Source: Myxococcus stipitatus (lineage in GTDB: Bacteria > Myxococcota > Myxococcia > Myxococcales > Myxococcaceae). From it: 64,000 bases of DNA. The notes beneath the pieces were generated by a model. The model was given only the letters and a program-made list of their open reading frames with translations. It searched no databases and was not told where the DNA came from. Of this stretch, positions 46,570 through 54,830 are shown piece after piece (the stretch's first letter is position 1; each line of letters starts with the position of its first letter). The position numbers and the translations under genes are program-made. The stretch is taken from the NCBI RefSeq assembly GCF_038561935.1, contig NZ_CP102770.1, forward strand, positions 3,162,001 to 3,226,000, given 5' to 3'.

Positions 46570-47880
46570 ATGGCGGTGAAGACGGCATCGTGGGGTCGGG
46601 CGGTGTCCGCGCGGGAGGTCTGGGCTCGGGTGGAAGAGGCCGGGCCGCCCGCGTGGTGTGAGCGGCTCGAGGCCTGGTGGACGGGCGTCTCCCAGGGCGA
46701 GGTCCTCCTGCATGAGGGGGACCTCGTGGCCGACGCGCTGGTGGTCGGCCCCACGCCGCTGGTGGTCACCGGGAGCGTCCGGCTCCAGGGCCTCCTGGAG
46801 GATGGTCACCAGGCGGACCACACGCTGCTGGTGGTGCTCGGGGACCTGGAGGTGGAGCACGTCGTGACGTTCTCCGCCATCTTCGTCGCGGGGAAGGTCT
46901 CGATTCGAGGGCTGCTCGTCGGTGACTCCCTGGGCGATGACGTCTTCTGCGTCGGCGGTGGGCTGACGGCCCGGGCGCTCGTGGAGGCACACCATCACAT
47001 CCGCGTGCTGGGGCCGCTGGATGTGGAGGTCTTCGTGGGGAACAACCTCACCGCTTCGGGGGCGCCTCGCCAGAAGCTGGAGCCTCACGAGGCCTTCCTG
47101 AAAGGCGCGTGGACCGCCGAGGAGGAGGACGAAGACGGCATCGTGGACTCGACGCTGGACCGGCGGGGGTTGGTGGCGATGCTGCGCGCGGGAAAGCCCG
47201 TGCTGGCGGATGTCCGGCTGGGGCCCGTGGAGAAGGCCATCGCCGCGGCGCGGGAGAAGCTGGCTCAGGGTGGGAAGGCTCCTCGGCTCGGGCTCTCGCT
47301 CAAGAAGCTGAAGGCCGTGCCGGAGGCGGTGTTCTCGCTCACGGGGTTGGAGGGACTGACACTCGACTCGAATCCCATCGCGGTGCTCTCGCCGCGCATC
47401 GGAGAGCTGCGCTCGCTTCGCACGCTCAACCTGGAGAGCCTGCCGCTCGAGTCGCTGCCCGACGAGCTGTGCCGGCTCCCCGCGCTCAAGACGTTGAGCC
47501 TGCGCTACTGCGACCGTCTGGCGCGGCTTCCAGAGGCGTTCGGTGAGCTGGCGGCGCTGGAGGAGCTGTACCTCGATGCCCTGGGGATGGAGACCTTCCC
47601 CGAGGTGCTGACGCGCCTGCCAAAGCTCAAGAAGCTCTGGTGGTGGCGCGTCAACTCGCTGAAGCCGGAGAAGGTCCAGGCGCTGGTGGCGGGCATCGGC
47701 CGGATGCCGAAGCTCACGCACGCGGGCTTCTTCCAGGGTGGGCTGAAGGTGTTGCCGGAGGACCTGGCCCCGCTCGCGCGGCTCAAGCAGTTCAAGCTGG
47801 GGTTGGACTCGATTCCGGACGCGGAGGTCCAGCGTCTGGAGAAGGCGCTCCCGCCCGGCCGGCTGCACGTGGGCTACTGA
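46570..47880 (+). CDS. Leucine-rich-repeat protein with N-terminal beta-helix-like domain
   Basis: The 436-residue soluble protein has a first ~180 residues of repeated hydrophobic beta segments (DALVVGPTPLVVTGSVRLQG, DHTLLVVLGDLEVEHVVTFS, IFVAGKVSIRGLLVG) resembling a beta-helix. An acidic hinge (AEEEDEDG) follows. From ~225 to 420 it has leucine-rich repeats: GLTLDSNPIAVLSPRIGELRS, LRTLNLESLPLESLPDELC, LKTLSLRYCDRLARLPEAF, LEELYLDALGMETFPEVL. LRR domains bind proteins; no enzyme motif is seen. The ATG at 46570 has GAAGGGAG upstream. It follows the DUF1501 gene by 60 bp, same strand. Confidence 0.72.
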   Translation: MAVKTASWGRAVSAREVWARVEEAGPPAWCERLEAWWTGVSQGEVLLHEGDLVADALVVGPTPLVVTGSVRLQGLLEDGHQADHTLLVVLGDLEVEHVVTFSAIFVAGKVSIRGLLVGDSLGDDVFCVGGGLTARALVEAHHHIRVLGPLDVEVFVGNNLTASGAPRQKLEPHEAFLKGAWTAEEEDEDGIVDSTLDRRGLVAMLRAGKPVLADVRLGPVEKAIAAAREKLAQGGKAPRLGLSLKKLKAVPEAVFSLTGLEGLTLDSNPIAVLSPRIGELRSLRTLNLESLPLESLPDELCRLPALKTLSLRYCDRLARLPEAFGELAALEELYLDALGMETFPEVLTRLPKLKKLWWWRVNSLKPEKVQALVAGIGRMPKLTHAGFFQGGLKVLPEDLAPLARLKQFKLGLDSIPDAEVQRLEKALPPGRLHVGY

Positions 47881-48024
47881 GCCCGCTCCCTCGCGCCAGG
47901 GGGAGAGGCGTGCGCCTTCTGTCCGTGTCGTCCTCCCGTCGCCCGGTCGAGCTCATGGAGCTTCCGGGCGCATGGCGTCATGGCCACATGAGGACATTCA
48001 CGCTGACACGGGAGGCTGGTCGGG

Positions 48025-50115
48025 ATGCACCGTCTGTGGCGCCACATCCGGAGGTTCTTCCAGCTCCAGCCAGGCAGTCCCGCCTGGGCGTCGGGTATCC
48101 GCGCGGCGCTGGCCGTCACCATCCCGTACGCGTTCGCTACATTGATGGGTTTCAAGGACGCGGGGTGGACGGGGCTCACCGGCCTGCTCGTGACGCTGGC
48201 GAATCCAGGGGGGGCGTATCGCGGGCGGGCCCGGGTGATGGGCGCGGTGACGGTGCTGGGGGCACTCGTGGGAGCTGGCGCCGCGCTGGCGGGAGGGCGG
48301 CTGGGGTGGGACGCCACGCTGCTGTTCGTGGGCGTGTTCGCGATGTCCTTCGTGCGTTGCTATGGCGATACGGCGGGCTCCATCGGCGAGAAGCTCGCGG
48401 TGATTTTCGTGGCCTCGTTGGGCGCGCATGCGGTGGGCGTGGACGCGGCGCTGACGCGTGGAGGCGCGCTCCTGTTGGGGGGCGGCTGGGCGATGTTGCA
48501 GTCGCTGGTGCTCTGGCCGGTGCATCCCTATCGGCCATCGCGCAGGGCCATCGCGTATGTGTATACGTCGCTCGCGGAGGGGGCTCGGGACCTGGCGACG
48601 CTGTCGCGCGAGGGGGCTCCCGCGGAGGTCTGGGCGGCGGCGACGACGCGGCACATGCCCGTGCGATTGAAGATCGAGCGGGCGCGCGAGACGTTGGCCG
48701 CCACGAGGGTGGGGCGCTCGGATGAGTCGCAGCGCGGGGAGCACCTGCTCGTGCTGTTGGAGTTGAGCGAGCAGTTGTTGGGGGTGTTGTTCGCGCTGGC
48801 GCAGTCCATGGAGGTCGCCAGCCCCGAGCGGCGGCTGCGGGCGGTCCGGGAGGAAGTCGCTCGGGTGTGTGATTGGTATGTGGCCATCGCCGAGCGGGTG
48901 GCGGCGGTGGCCATCGCGCCGGACACGGTGGCGGTCTACTGGCCTCGCTATCCGACGAATCGCGAGGAGCTGGGGCAGCGTGGGAAGTGGCTGCGGGTGG
49001 TGCCCGTCTCCGTGACGGAGCTGCTCACCCGGCTTCGGAGCCACACGTCCGCGGCGCAGCGGGCCGCGATGGCGATGCGGCGAGGAGACCCGGTGGACCT
49101 GCGTGACCCCGAGGCCCTGCTCCTGGTGGGCGAGCGCAGGCCGTTGTGGCAGCCGCTGTGGGCGAACCTGAACTCGCGGTCCGTCGTGCTGCGCCATGCG
49201 CTGAGGGCGGGGACCATCGCGTCCATCGCGTTGGTGCTCACGCGGGTGATGGGGTTGGGGGAGGCGTACTGGGTGGTGCTGTCGGCCATCGGTATCCTCC
49301 AGCCGTACTCGGCGAACACGGAGGAGCGTGCCCTCCAGCGTGTCACGGGGACGCTGTTGGGGGGCACGCTCGCGGCGGTGATTGCGACGGGGGTGGGGTC
49401 GCCCTGGGTGCTGATTTTGGTGATTGGCGTGCTGACGGCGACGTCGGTGTCGCTGCTGCCGCTCAACTTCGGGGCGTTCCAGATTCTCCTCACGCCGGAC
49501 TTCCTCTTGCTGGCGACGCTGAGCGCGGGGGATTGGTCCGTGGCGGAGAACCGGGCGCTGGGGGTGTTGGTGGCGTGTGTGCTCGCGCTCGCGGGGGTGT
49601 GGCTGCTGTGGCCCTATCCGGAGCGCCGGAGGTTCCCGGATGCGGTCGCGACGGTGCTGCGCGCGGATGGGCACTACTTCCGGCAGGTGGCGGCGAGCCA
49701 GGACATCCGAGAGCCTCGGGTGGGGGCGGCGCGGCGAGCGCTGGGGTTGGCGATGCTCGACGCGGAGGCGTCCTTCGAGCGGCTGATGGCCGAGTACCGA
49801 GGCCCCGCGTACCGGCTGGAGCCCGCGATGGCGTTGCTCACGTACTCCAGGCGCCTGGCGGCGTCGGTGACGGCGCTGGGGGAGCAGAAGGCGGTGACGC
49901 CTTCATCGGAGGTGCTCGACGTGGTGGCGAGCAAGGCGAGCGGGACGCTGGATGCGCTCGCGGACTCGCTGCGGGAAGGGAAGTCCCCTCCGCCCATGCC
50001 GGAGTTGCCTTTGCGCCGCATCGCCAATGACCCGGTGTCGGGGAAGCTGGTGGAGCGGGTGCCTCGCCAGCTCGAAATCCTTCATGGCGCGGTGGAGAAG
50101 CTCTCTGTGACTTGA
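48025..50115 (+). CDS. FUSC-family inner-membrane protein
   Basis: The 696-residue protein matches the FUSC (YccS/YhfK-like) family with two membrane halves. The first has about five hydrophobic segments in residues ~20-165 (IRAALAVTIPYAFATLMGF, VMGAVTVLGALVGAGAALAG, MSFVRCYGD). A soluble cytosolic domain lies between ~170 and 385, and a second membrane half with VLRHALRAGTIASIALVLT and WVLILVIGVLTATSVSLLPL follows. The soluble C-terminal ~150 residues are helical. FUSC proteins are proposed efflux or resistance transporters. It is transcribed alone and ends convergent with the next gene. Confidence 0.82.
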   Translation: MHRLWRHIRRFFQLQPGSPAWASGIRAALAVTIPYAFATLMGFKDAGWTGLTGLLVTLANPGGAYRGRARVMGAVTVLGALVGAGAALAGGRLGWDATLLFVGVFAMSFVRCYGDTAGSIGEKLAVIFVASLGAHAVGVDAALTRGGALLLGGGWAMLQSLVLWPVHPYRPSRRAIAYVYTSLAEGARDLATLSREGAPAEVWAAATTRHMPVRLKIERARETLAATRVGRSDESQRGEHLLVLLELSEQLLGVLFALAQSMEVASPERRLRAVREEVARVCDWYVAIAERVAAVAIAPDTVAVYWPRYPTNREELGQRGKWLRVVPVSVTELLTRLRSHTSAAQRAAMAMRRGDPVDLRDPEALLLVGERRPLWQPLWANLNSRSVVLRHALRAGTIASIALVLTRVMGLGEAYWVVLSAIGILQPYSANTEERALQRVTGTLLGGTLAAVIATGVGSPWVLILVIGVLTATSVSLLPLNFGAFQILLTPDFLLLATLSAGDWSVAENRALGVLVACVLALAGVWLLWPYPERRRFPDAVATVLRADGHYFRQVAASQDIREPRVGAARRALGLAMLDAEASFERLMAEYRGPAYRLEPAMALLTYSRRLAASVTALGEQKAVTPSSEVLDVVASKASGTLDALADSLREGKSPPPMPELPLRRIANDPVSGKLVERVPRQLEILHGAVEKLSVT

Positions 50116-50176
50116 TGCATCGCTCACCGCGAGAGGTGCGATGACTCATCTGTCCCCCAGCAGAGGGACGTCGCCC

Positions 50177-50524
50177 TCATGGCTGGTGCCGGGTACTGGG
50201 TTCCTTTGGCTCCTCATCCGCGGTCCAGTACGCCCCGGTCTTCCGCTGGTTCGCGATGTGCCGACGTCGGAACAGCAGGAACGGCAGCCATGTCAGGGCC
50301 CCAGCGCACAGGCACAGAAAAGTAGTGAACGAGAGCCCATCCGCAAAAGCCATATGCCTCGGGTCCGGTCGCATCACGCCCGTTGTGACAACGGCGGCAG
50401 CCAACCCAACACCCACTTGCAGATAGGGGCGGGAGCCGAGCCCGAGGGCGCCGGCAACGACCGTGAGCATGCCTACCCAGCCCAGTCCACCCAGGTACTT
50501 GCTGACGATGATGACTCCATCCAT
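50177..50524 (-). CDS. Small membrane protein, paralogue A
   Basis: The 115-residue protein has three or four hydrophobic segments (VSKYLGGLGWVGMLTVVAGAL, VGVGLAAAVVTTGVM, SFTTFLCLCAGALTWLPFLLF). The end reads RRRHIANQRKTGAYWTADEEPKE, a charged cytosolic tail. A very similar tail and the same YWTA motif occur in the next gene, 50651-51001, so the two are paralogues. Start ATG at 50524 with a GGGAGAATTGG site. The function is unknown. Confidence 0.6.
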   Translation of the reverse strand: MDGVIIVSKYLGGLGWVGMLTVVAGALGLGSRPYLQVGVGLAAAVVTTGVMRPDPRHMAFADGLSFTTFLCLCAGALTWLPFLLFRRRHIANQRKTGAYWTADEEPKEPSTRHQP

Positions 50525-50650
50525 CCAATTCTCCCAGGAAGGCGCCTTCATGCCTCCCGCATTCACTGCTGATTCGACGGGACAGACATCAAGCAGCTGC
50601 GCGCGGGAGCGCCGCACGCGTCCCAGCCCCTCCAGCGCAGGCTCTTGTCC

Positions 50651-51001
50651 TCAGAGGAGGTGTCGGCGCTCACCTTGCTTCGGCTCCTCCTTCTCCGCCG
50701 TCCAGTACAAGCCAGCGTTCCTCCGTCTCACGATGCGCCCCTGATAGAGGCTCAGGATGGCGGCCACCGTGAGGGCCGCAAACACATGGATGATGACGAC
50801 GGTGGGGGTCAGGCCGTCGGGCCAGGCTGGCCCATGTCGCCCGCTGTCGCCGAATCCCGCGGCGACGAGCGCGCAGCCGATTCCGCACGCGATGGCGGCT
50901 GCATGGAGAGGACGCTTCACCACCAGCCGGACGGCAAGCGTGAGGACCCCGACGGTTCCGAGAGCGACGATGTAGTGACAGAACCAGAAGAACCACTTCA
51001 T
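50651..51001 (-). CDS. Small membrane protein, paralogue B
   Basis: The 116-residue protein has three hydrophobic segments (FFWFCHYIVALGTVGVLTLAV, HAAAIACGIGCALVAAGFG, VVIIHVFAALTVAAILSLY) and a charged tail RRRNAGLYWTAEKEEPKQ. The tail parallels that of 50177-50524, and the ribosome-binding sites (GGGAGAAATGG here) are near-identical. The unit was probably duplicated. The function is unknown; both genes are on the minus strand with 126 bp between them. Confidence 0.6.
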   Translation of the reverse strand: MKWFFWFCHYIVALGTVGVLTLAVRLVVKRPLHAAAIACGIGCALVAAGFGDSGRHGPAWPDGLTPTVVIIHVFAALTVAAILSLYQGRIVRRRNAGLYWTAEKEEPKQGERRHLL

Positions 51002-51342
51002 CCATTTCTCCCGTGGGAGTTCGAGCTTTCTTCGTCGGACGGCGCGCCCTCTTGGCCGTGTCGCCCTTCATCCCTGTTCGCCATCGCCCGCCCTGGAGCC
51101 CTAAAGGGCTCACGCCCGGCAGGAAAGCGATGCTGTCCTCACGCCGGGCAACAGGCCCGCTCCCTCGCGACAGGGGGCGTTTGTCGACCACCTGTCGGCG
51201 GACACTGGCGAGCGGGGCCGCGACGCCCTGGCGGATGTCACCCTTCAGACTCCCGCCCAGGTGGGCCCTCCTGCCTGAGCCAACACGCGGGCCCGGTGGA
51301 CGTCATCCGGGTGGAAGCGCGTCTCTTCATGCCCAGGGAATC
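51002..51342. other. 341-bp region upstream of the SGNH hydrolase gene
   Basis: No separate gene is convincing here. The SGNH frame stays open back to 51013, so a longer N terminus is possible, but codons before 51343 are Arg/Pro-rich without a signal peptide or family similarity. It may hold the divergent promoters of the small membrane gene and the hydrolase. Confidence 0.4.
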
Positions 51343-52524
51343 ATGCGTTCGCGGAGCGACCCCCATCCACAGCCCTCCCGCGCGGTGCCAGCGGCGCCGA
51401 ACTGGCTGCCGGCCTTCACCGCGCCGATGCACCCGTCCGCCTCGGGCCTGGAGCCCGGAGCGCTCGCGGGACCGAGCTTCAAGAACCAGACGGTGCGCAT
51501 GTTCGTGCGCCCCTCGCTCGCGGGACCCCGGCTGCGACTGGTGCTGAGCAACCAGTACGGCACGGAGCCCCTTCGCGTGGAGGCGGTCCGCGTGGCCCTG
51601 CGGGTCGCGGGCAACGTCATCGACCCCTCGACGGACCGGGCGGTTCGCTTCAGCGGGGCCTCGGTCGTCATCATCCCACCCGGCCGGACCGCCACCAGCG
51701 AGCCCATCGCCCTCGCCGTCGATGGCCGACGCGATGTCTCCGTCTCCCTCTTCTTCCTGGAACGCTCGGGCGCGGTGTCCTGGCACCTCCAGGGGACTCG
51801 GACGACCTATGTCTCCGCCGGGGGCAACCAGACCGCGGCGAGGACCTTCGAGCCCGCGCTCACCACCCGCAGCCTCTACTTCCTCGCCGCCGTGCATGTG
51901 GACACAGCTCCCGATGCATCGCTGGTCGTGGCCTTCGGCGACTCCATCACCGATGGCGCCGGCAGCACCGTGGACCTGGAGCGCTCATGGCCCGCGCGAC
52001 TCTCGCATCGCCTCTCCGCGAGAGGCGGCAAGCCCGTGGGCGTCCTCAACGCGGGCCTCGGCGGCAACCGGCTCTTGAGCGACGGCTACGGCCCCCGAGG
52101 GCTCCACCGCTTCGAGCGCGACGTGCTCGCCCAGCGCGGCGTCAGGGCCGTCATCCTCCTGGAAGGCATCAACGACATCGGCCGCGCCGCGCCTGGACGC
52201 CTGGACGCCGCGCGCATCATCGACGGCTACCGCCAGCTCATCCAGCGCGCCCGAGACAAGGGCCTGAAGGTGTACGGCGGCACGCTGACGCCCATGGCCG
52301 GTCACGTCTACTTCACCCCGGAGAACGAGGCCCTGCGCGAGGCCGTGAACGCCTGGATTCGTGGCTCGGGCGCGTTCGACGCGGTGGTGGACTTCGAGGC
52401 GGCGGTGAGAGACCCCGCCCACCCCGATGCCATGCTCGCGACGCTGACCGTGGACGGCCTGCATCCCAATGACCTGGGCCATGACCGCCTGGCCCAGGCC
52501 ATCGACCTGCGGCTGCTGGAGTGA
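51343..52524 (+). CDS. SGNH/GDSL hydrolase
   Basis: The 393-residue protein has an N-terminal beta-sandwich-like domain (~40-190: FKNQTVRMFVRPSLAGPRLRLVLSNQYG) and an SGNH hydrolase domain: VVAFGDSITDG (nucleophile Ser201), GLGGNRLL (block II Gly/Asn), EGINDIG (block III), and DGLHPN near the C terminus (catalytic Asp and His). Such enzymes are esterases/deacetylases of carbohydrates or lipids. The start is uncertain: 51343 has AGGGAA upstream but no signal peptide; homologues are usually exported, so a true start upstream is possible. Transcribed alone. Confidence 0.8.
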   Translation: MRSRSDPHPQPSRAVPAAPNWLPAFTAPMHPSASGLEPGALAGPSFKNQTVRMFVRPSLAGPRLRLVLSNQYGTEPLRVEAVRVALRVAGNVIDPSTDRAVRFSGASVVIIPPGRTATSEPIALAVDGRRDVSVSLFFLERSGAVSWHLQGTRTTYVSAGGNQTAARTFEPALTTRSLYFLAAVHVDTAPDASLVVAFGDSITDGAGSTVDLERSWPARLSHRLSARGGKPVGVLNAGLGGNRLLSDGYGPRGLHRFERDVLAQRGVRAVILLEGINDIGRAAPGRLDAARIIDGYRQLIQRARDKGLKVYGGTLTPMAGHVYFTPENEALREAVNAWIRGSGAFDAVVDFEAAVRDPAHPDAMLATLTVDGLHPNDLGHDRLAQAIDLRLLE

Positions 52525-52534
52525 CGTCCTCCCG

Positions 52535-53380
52535 CTACGGCGCCGTGGCTCCGAGCTGCGTCTCCCCAGGGTCGATCTTCGCCTCCGGGGTGGTCCATAC
52601 GAACGGAATCCCCGGCATGCGGTAGTGCGTGGCGGGGATGTCCTTGGACAGCTGCGCATGCAGCTCCGGGAGCTGGGACCAGTGCAGCCCATGCTTCACA
52701 TGGTGCGCGGTGTGGTAGCCCAGGTTGCCGGTCATCAGGTTGTAGCCCCGGTGAAGGATGTTGTACGAGGCCCGCGCGTGCTCCGTCGTGTCCAGGTCCA
52801 CGTGGTGGAAGTACGTGGCCCAGATGGTGACGTAGAGCGACACCATCATCGGGAGCAGGAACACCCAGAGCGCGTTGTACCAGTTGAGCCAGAACAGGCC
52901 CCCAAGCAGCGCCACCTGGAGCGCGCCCATCGCCAGGAAGATGCGCAGGATGCGCGGGTGCGCCAGGCCCACGCGGAACGCGCGCGGATAGGCCACCACC
53001 ATGTTGAAGAGGGAGAACTCCACCTCGCCCATGGTGCTGCCGTCCCGGCGCTTCCAGCCCGCCTCGTCCTTCGTCTGGTCCAGGTAGTTCCGGTGGTGGC
53101 CCAGCACGTGGTGCAGGAACCACGCATGGGACGTCACCCCCGTCTGGAACGCGAACACCACTTCCAGCAGGCGGTTGGGCAGCGCGTGGCGGAACATCGT
53201 CACGTGCTGGTGGTGGTGGTTCCACGCGCTGATCCACCCCTTGGGGATGATGCCCAGGCCCAACCACAGGATGGGGAACCACCAGCTCTTCGCCGTGAAG
53301 AAGACCGTGAGGTCCAACGCGAACGCCAGGAGGAACAACAGGACGGGGATGCGGTCTCTGGGGTGTCGAAACAAGGTCAT
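52535..53380 (-). CDS. Fatty-acid desaturase
   Basis: The 281-residue membrane protein has the three His boxes of membrane fatty-acid desaturases/hydroxylases: HHHQH (~55-59), HHVLGHHRNY (~89-98) and HTAHHVKH near residue 225. Hydrophobic segments lie between them (VLLFLLAFALDLTVFF, ILWLGLGII, IFLAMGALQVALLGGLFWL, ALWVFLLPMMVSLYVTIW). It would insert double bonds or hydroxyls in acyl chains with a di-iron centre. The start ATG at 53380 overlaps the stop of the P450 gene by 4 bp (ATGA), so it is translated together with it. The neighbouring lipoxygenases suggest its product or substrate is a polyunsaturated fatty acid. Confidence 0.85.
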   Translation of the reverse strand: MTLFRHPRDRIPVLLFLLAFALDLTVFFTAKSWWFPILWLGLGIIPKGWISAWNHHHQHVTMFRHALPNRLLEVVFAFQTGVTSHAWFLHHVLGHHRNYLDQTKDEAGWKRRDGSTMGEVEFSLFNMVVAYPRAFRVGLAHPRILRIFLAMGALQVALLGGLFWLNWYNALWVFLLPMMVSLYVTIWATYFHHVDLDTTEHARASYNILHRGYNLMTGNLGYHTAHHVKHGLHWSQLPELHAQLSKDIPATHYRMPGIPFVWTTPEAKIDPGETQLGATAP

Positions 53381-54813
53381 GCGGTTTCCACGGCGGAGGG
53401 GGGAGGGGCTCCCATGGGGGTGGTGTCGGAGGCGCGTTGTCGCGCGACGAATCTTCCGGTGACGCCCTTGGGCAGCACCACGCCGAAGAAGAAGCCCTCC
53501 TCGAAGGGCTCCGTCGAGTCGACCTGGATGCGTACGCGGGCAAAGAGGGTGGCGAGCGCCGTGCGCAGGTACACCATCGCGAAGTCCCCGGCGACGCAGG
53601 CGCGAGGGCCTAGGCCGAAGGGGAAGAAGTGGCCACTGCCCAGCGGATTCTGGGCCGCGCCACCGTTCAGCCAACGCTCCGGGTCGAACACCTCTGGCTG
53701 TACCCAGTGGGTGGCGTCGCGGTGCAGGTGCTGGTTGGAGATCATCAGCGTCGTGCCCGGCGGCAGGGTGACTCCCGCCAGCCGCGTCGGCTCCAGGGGC
53801 GAGCGGCGCATGAAGACGCGCACCGCGGGCAGGATGCGCAGCGCCTCGTAGGCCACCGCCTCCCCCCAGCTCCCACCCTTCAGGCGCGCGAAGTCGAGCG
53901 GCACCCGCATCAGCGCGGCGGACTCCCGCGCCAGCCGCTCCTCGACCGCGGGGTACTTCTGGAGCTGATGGATCGCGCCCGTCAGCGTGGTGCTGGAGGA
54001 GAAGACGCCGCCGAAGAAGAACCCGCCCAGCAGGTGGGCGTGGACCTGGTCGTCGAAGTCGGGCATCTCGCGCAGCGTCCAGGACATCAGGTCCACGCGG
54101 TGCGGCGAGGAGGCCTGTCGCGCCGCGCGAATCTTGTCCGCGAAGAGCCCATAGAAGCGCTCCTTCGCGGCGGCGAAGCCCTTGGGGGGCGAGACGAACC
54201 GCAGCGGCAGCTTGGCCTGGATGCGCGCATCCGCCGCCGCCGCGAGCAGGATGAAGTCGTCGTAGACGGACGCGGGCAGCTTCTCGCCCACCGTGGCCAC
54301 GCAGAACACATCGAAGGTCAGCTTGCGCACCGCGAGCGCCAGGTCGAGCGTGGGCTCCCGGAGCAGCGCGTCCACGGACTCCTCGATGGCCGCCCTCATG
54401 GGCTCCACCTGGGCCGCCTGCCACGCGGGGGTCCACGGCTGCGCCAGCGGGTCCCTGGCGTGCTTGCGCGCCCAGTCCTCACCCTGGTCCGCGATGAAGG
54501 GCGTGTCGTCCGTGACGGAGTGGCGAATCTGGGTGCCGATGTTCCCCTTCTCGAACTCCAGGCGCCGCGTCTCCAGCACCTCCTGGATGACCGCGGGGTC
54601 GTTGAGCACCAGGGCGGGTGAGGGCCCCAGCCACGCGACGGTGACGGACCCATGGGTGCGCGCGTAGCGCGCGCAGACGTCCCAGGGTTGCGCCCCCAGG
54701 AAGTCGCCCAGGTTTCCCAGGAGGCCCGGAGGTGGCCCCGGCAGGCTGGCGAATGGCTTGCGGCGCGCTCCGAAGAACAGGTTGAACAGGCCGCGAGAGA
54801 GCAGGTTCGGCAA
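53377..54813 (-). CDS. Cytochrome P450 lacking the usual I-helix acid-alcohol pair
   Basis: This 478-residue P450 has the haem motif FGLGPRACVAG with Cys406, the K-helix ExxR (E323-R326) and PERW (378-381). The I-helix, read by aligning to the following helix, is LLGGFFFGGVFSSSTT, so the motif usually AGxDTT is GGVFSS: the acidic residue is Phe271 and the Thr is Ser272. The oxygen-activating pair is thus missing, as in CYP74-like hydroperoxide-rearranging enzymes and some peroxygenases. Its gene ends in the desaturase start and begins 18 bp after the lipoxygenase gene, all on the minus strand. It may convert lipoxygenase hydroperoxides, but this is inferred from the context. Confidence 0.82.
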   Translation of the reverse strand: MPNLLSRGLFNLFFGARRKPFASLPGPPPGLLGNLGDFLGAQPWDVCARYARTHGSVTVAWLGPSPALVLNDPAVIQEVLETRRLEFEKGNIGTQIRHSVTDDTPFIADQGEDWARKHARDPLAQPWTPAWQAAQVEPMRAAIEESVDALLREPTLDLALAVRKLTFDVFCVATVGEKLPASVYDDFILLAAAADARIQAKLPLRFVSPPKGFAAAKERFYGLFADKIRAARQASSPHRVDLMSWTLREMPDFDDQVHAHLLGGFFFGGVFSSSTTLTGAIHQLQKYPAVEERLARESAALMRVPLDFARLKGGSWGEAVAYEALRILPAVRVFMRRSPLEPTRLAGVTLPPGTTLMISNQHLHRDATHWVQPEVFDPERWLNGGAAQNPLGSGHFFPFGLGPRACVAGDFAMVYLRTALATLFARVRIQVDSTEPFEEGFFFGVVLPKGVTGRFVARQRASDTTPMGAPPPSAVETA

Positions 54814-54830
54814 GGGGGGCTCCGGGCGCG

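Noticed and set aside
44923..47868. A 981-codon minus frame across the DUF1501 and LRR genes
   Set aside because: It crosses two recognisable genes and has a shadow composition rich in Arg, His and Gln.
52535..54813. Desaturase and P450 as a carotenoid or terpene pathway
   Set aside because: No prenyltransferase or cyclase genes are near. The adjacent lipoxygenases make a fatty-acid pathway the simpler reading.
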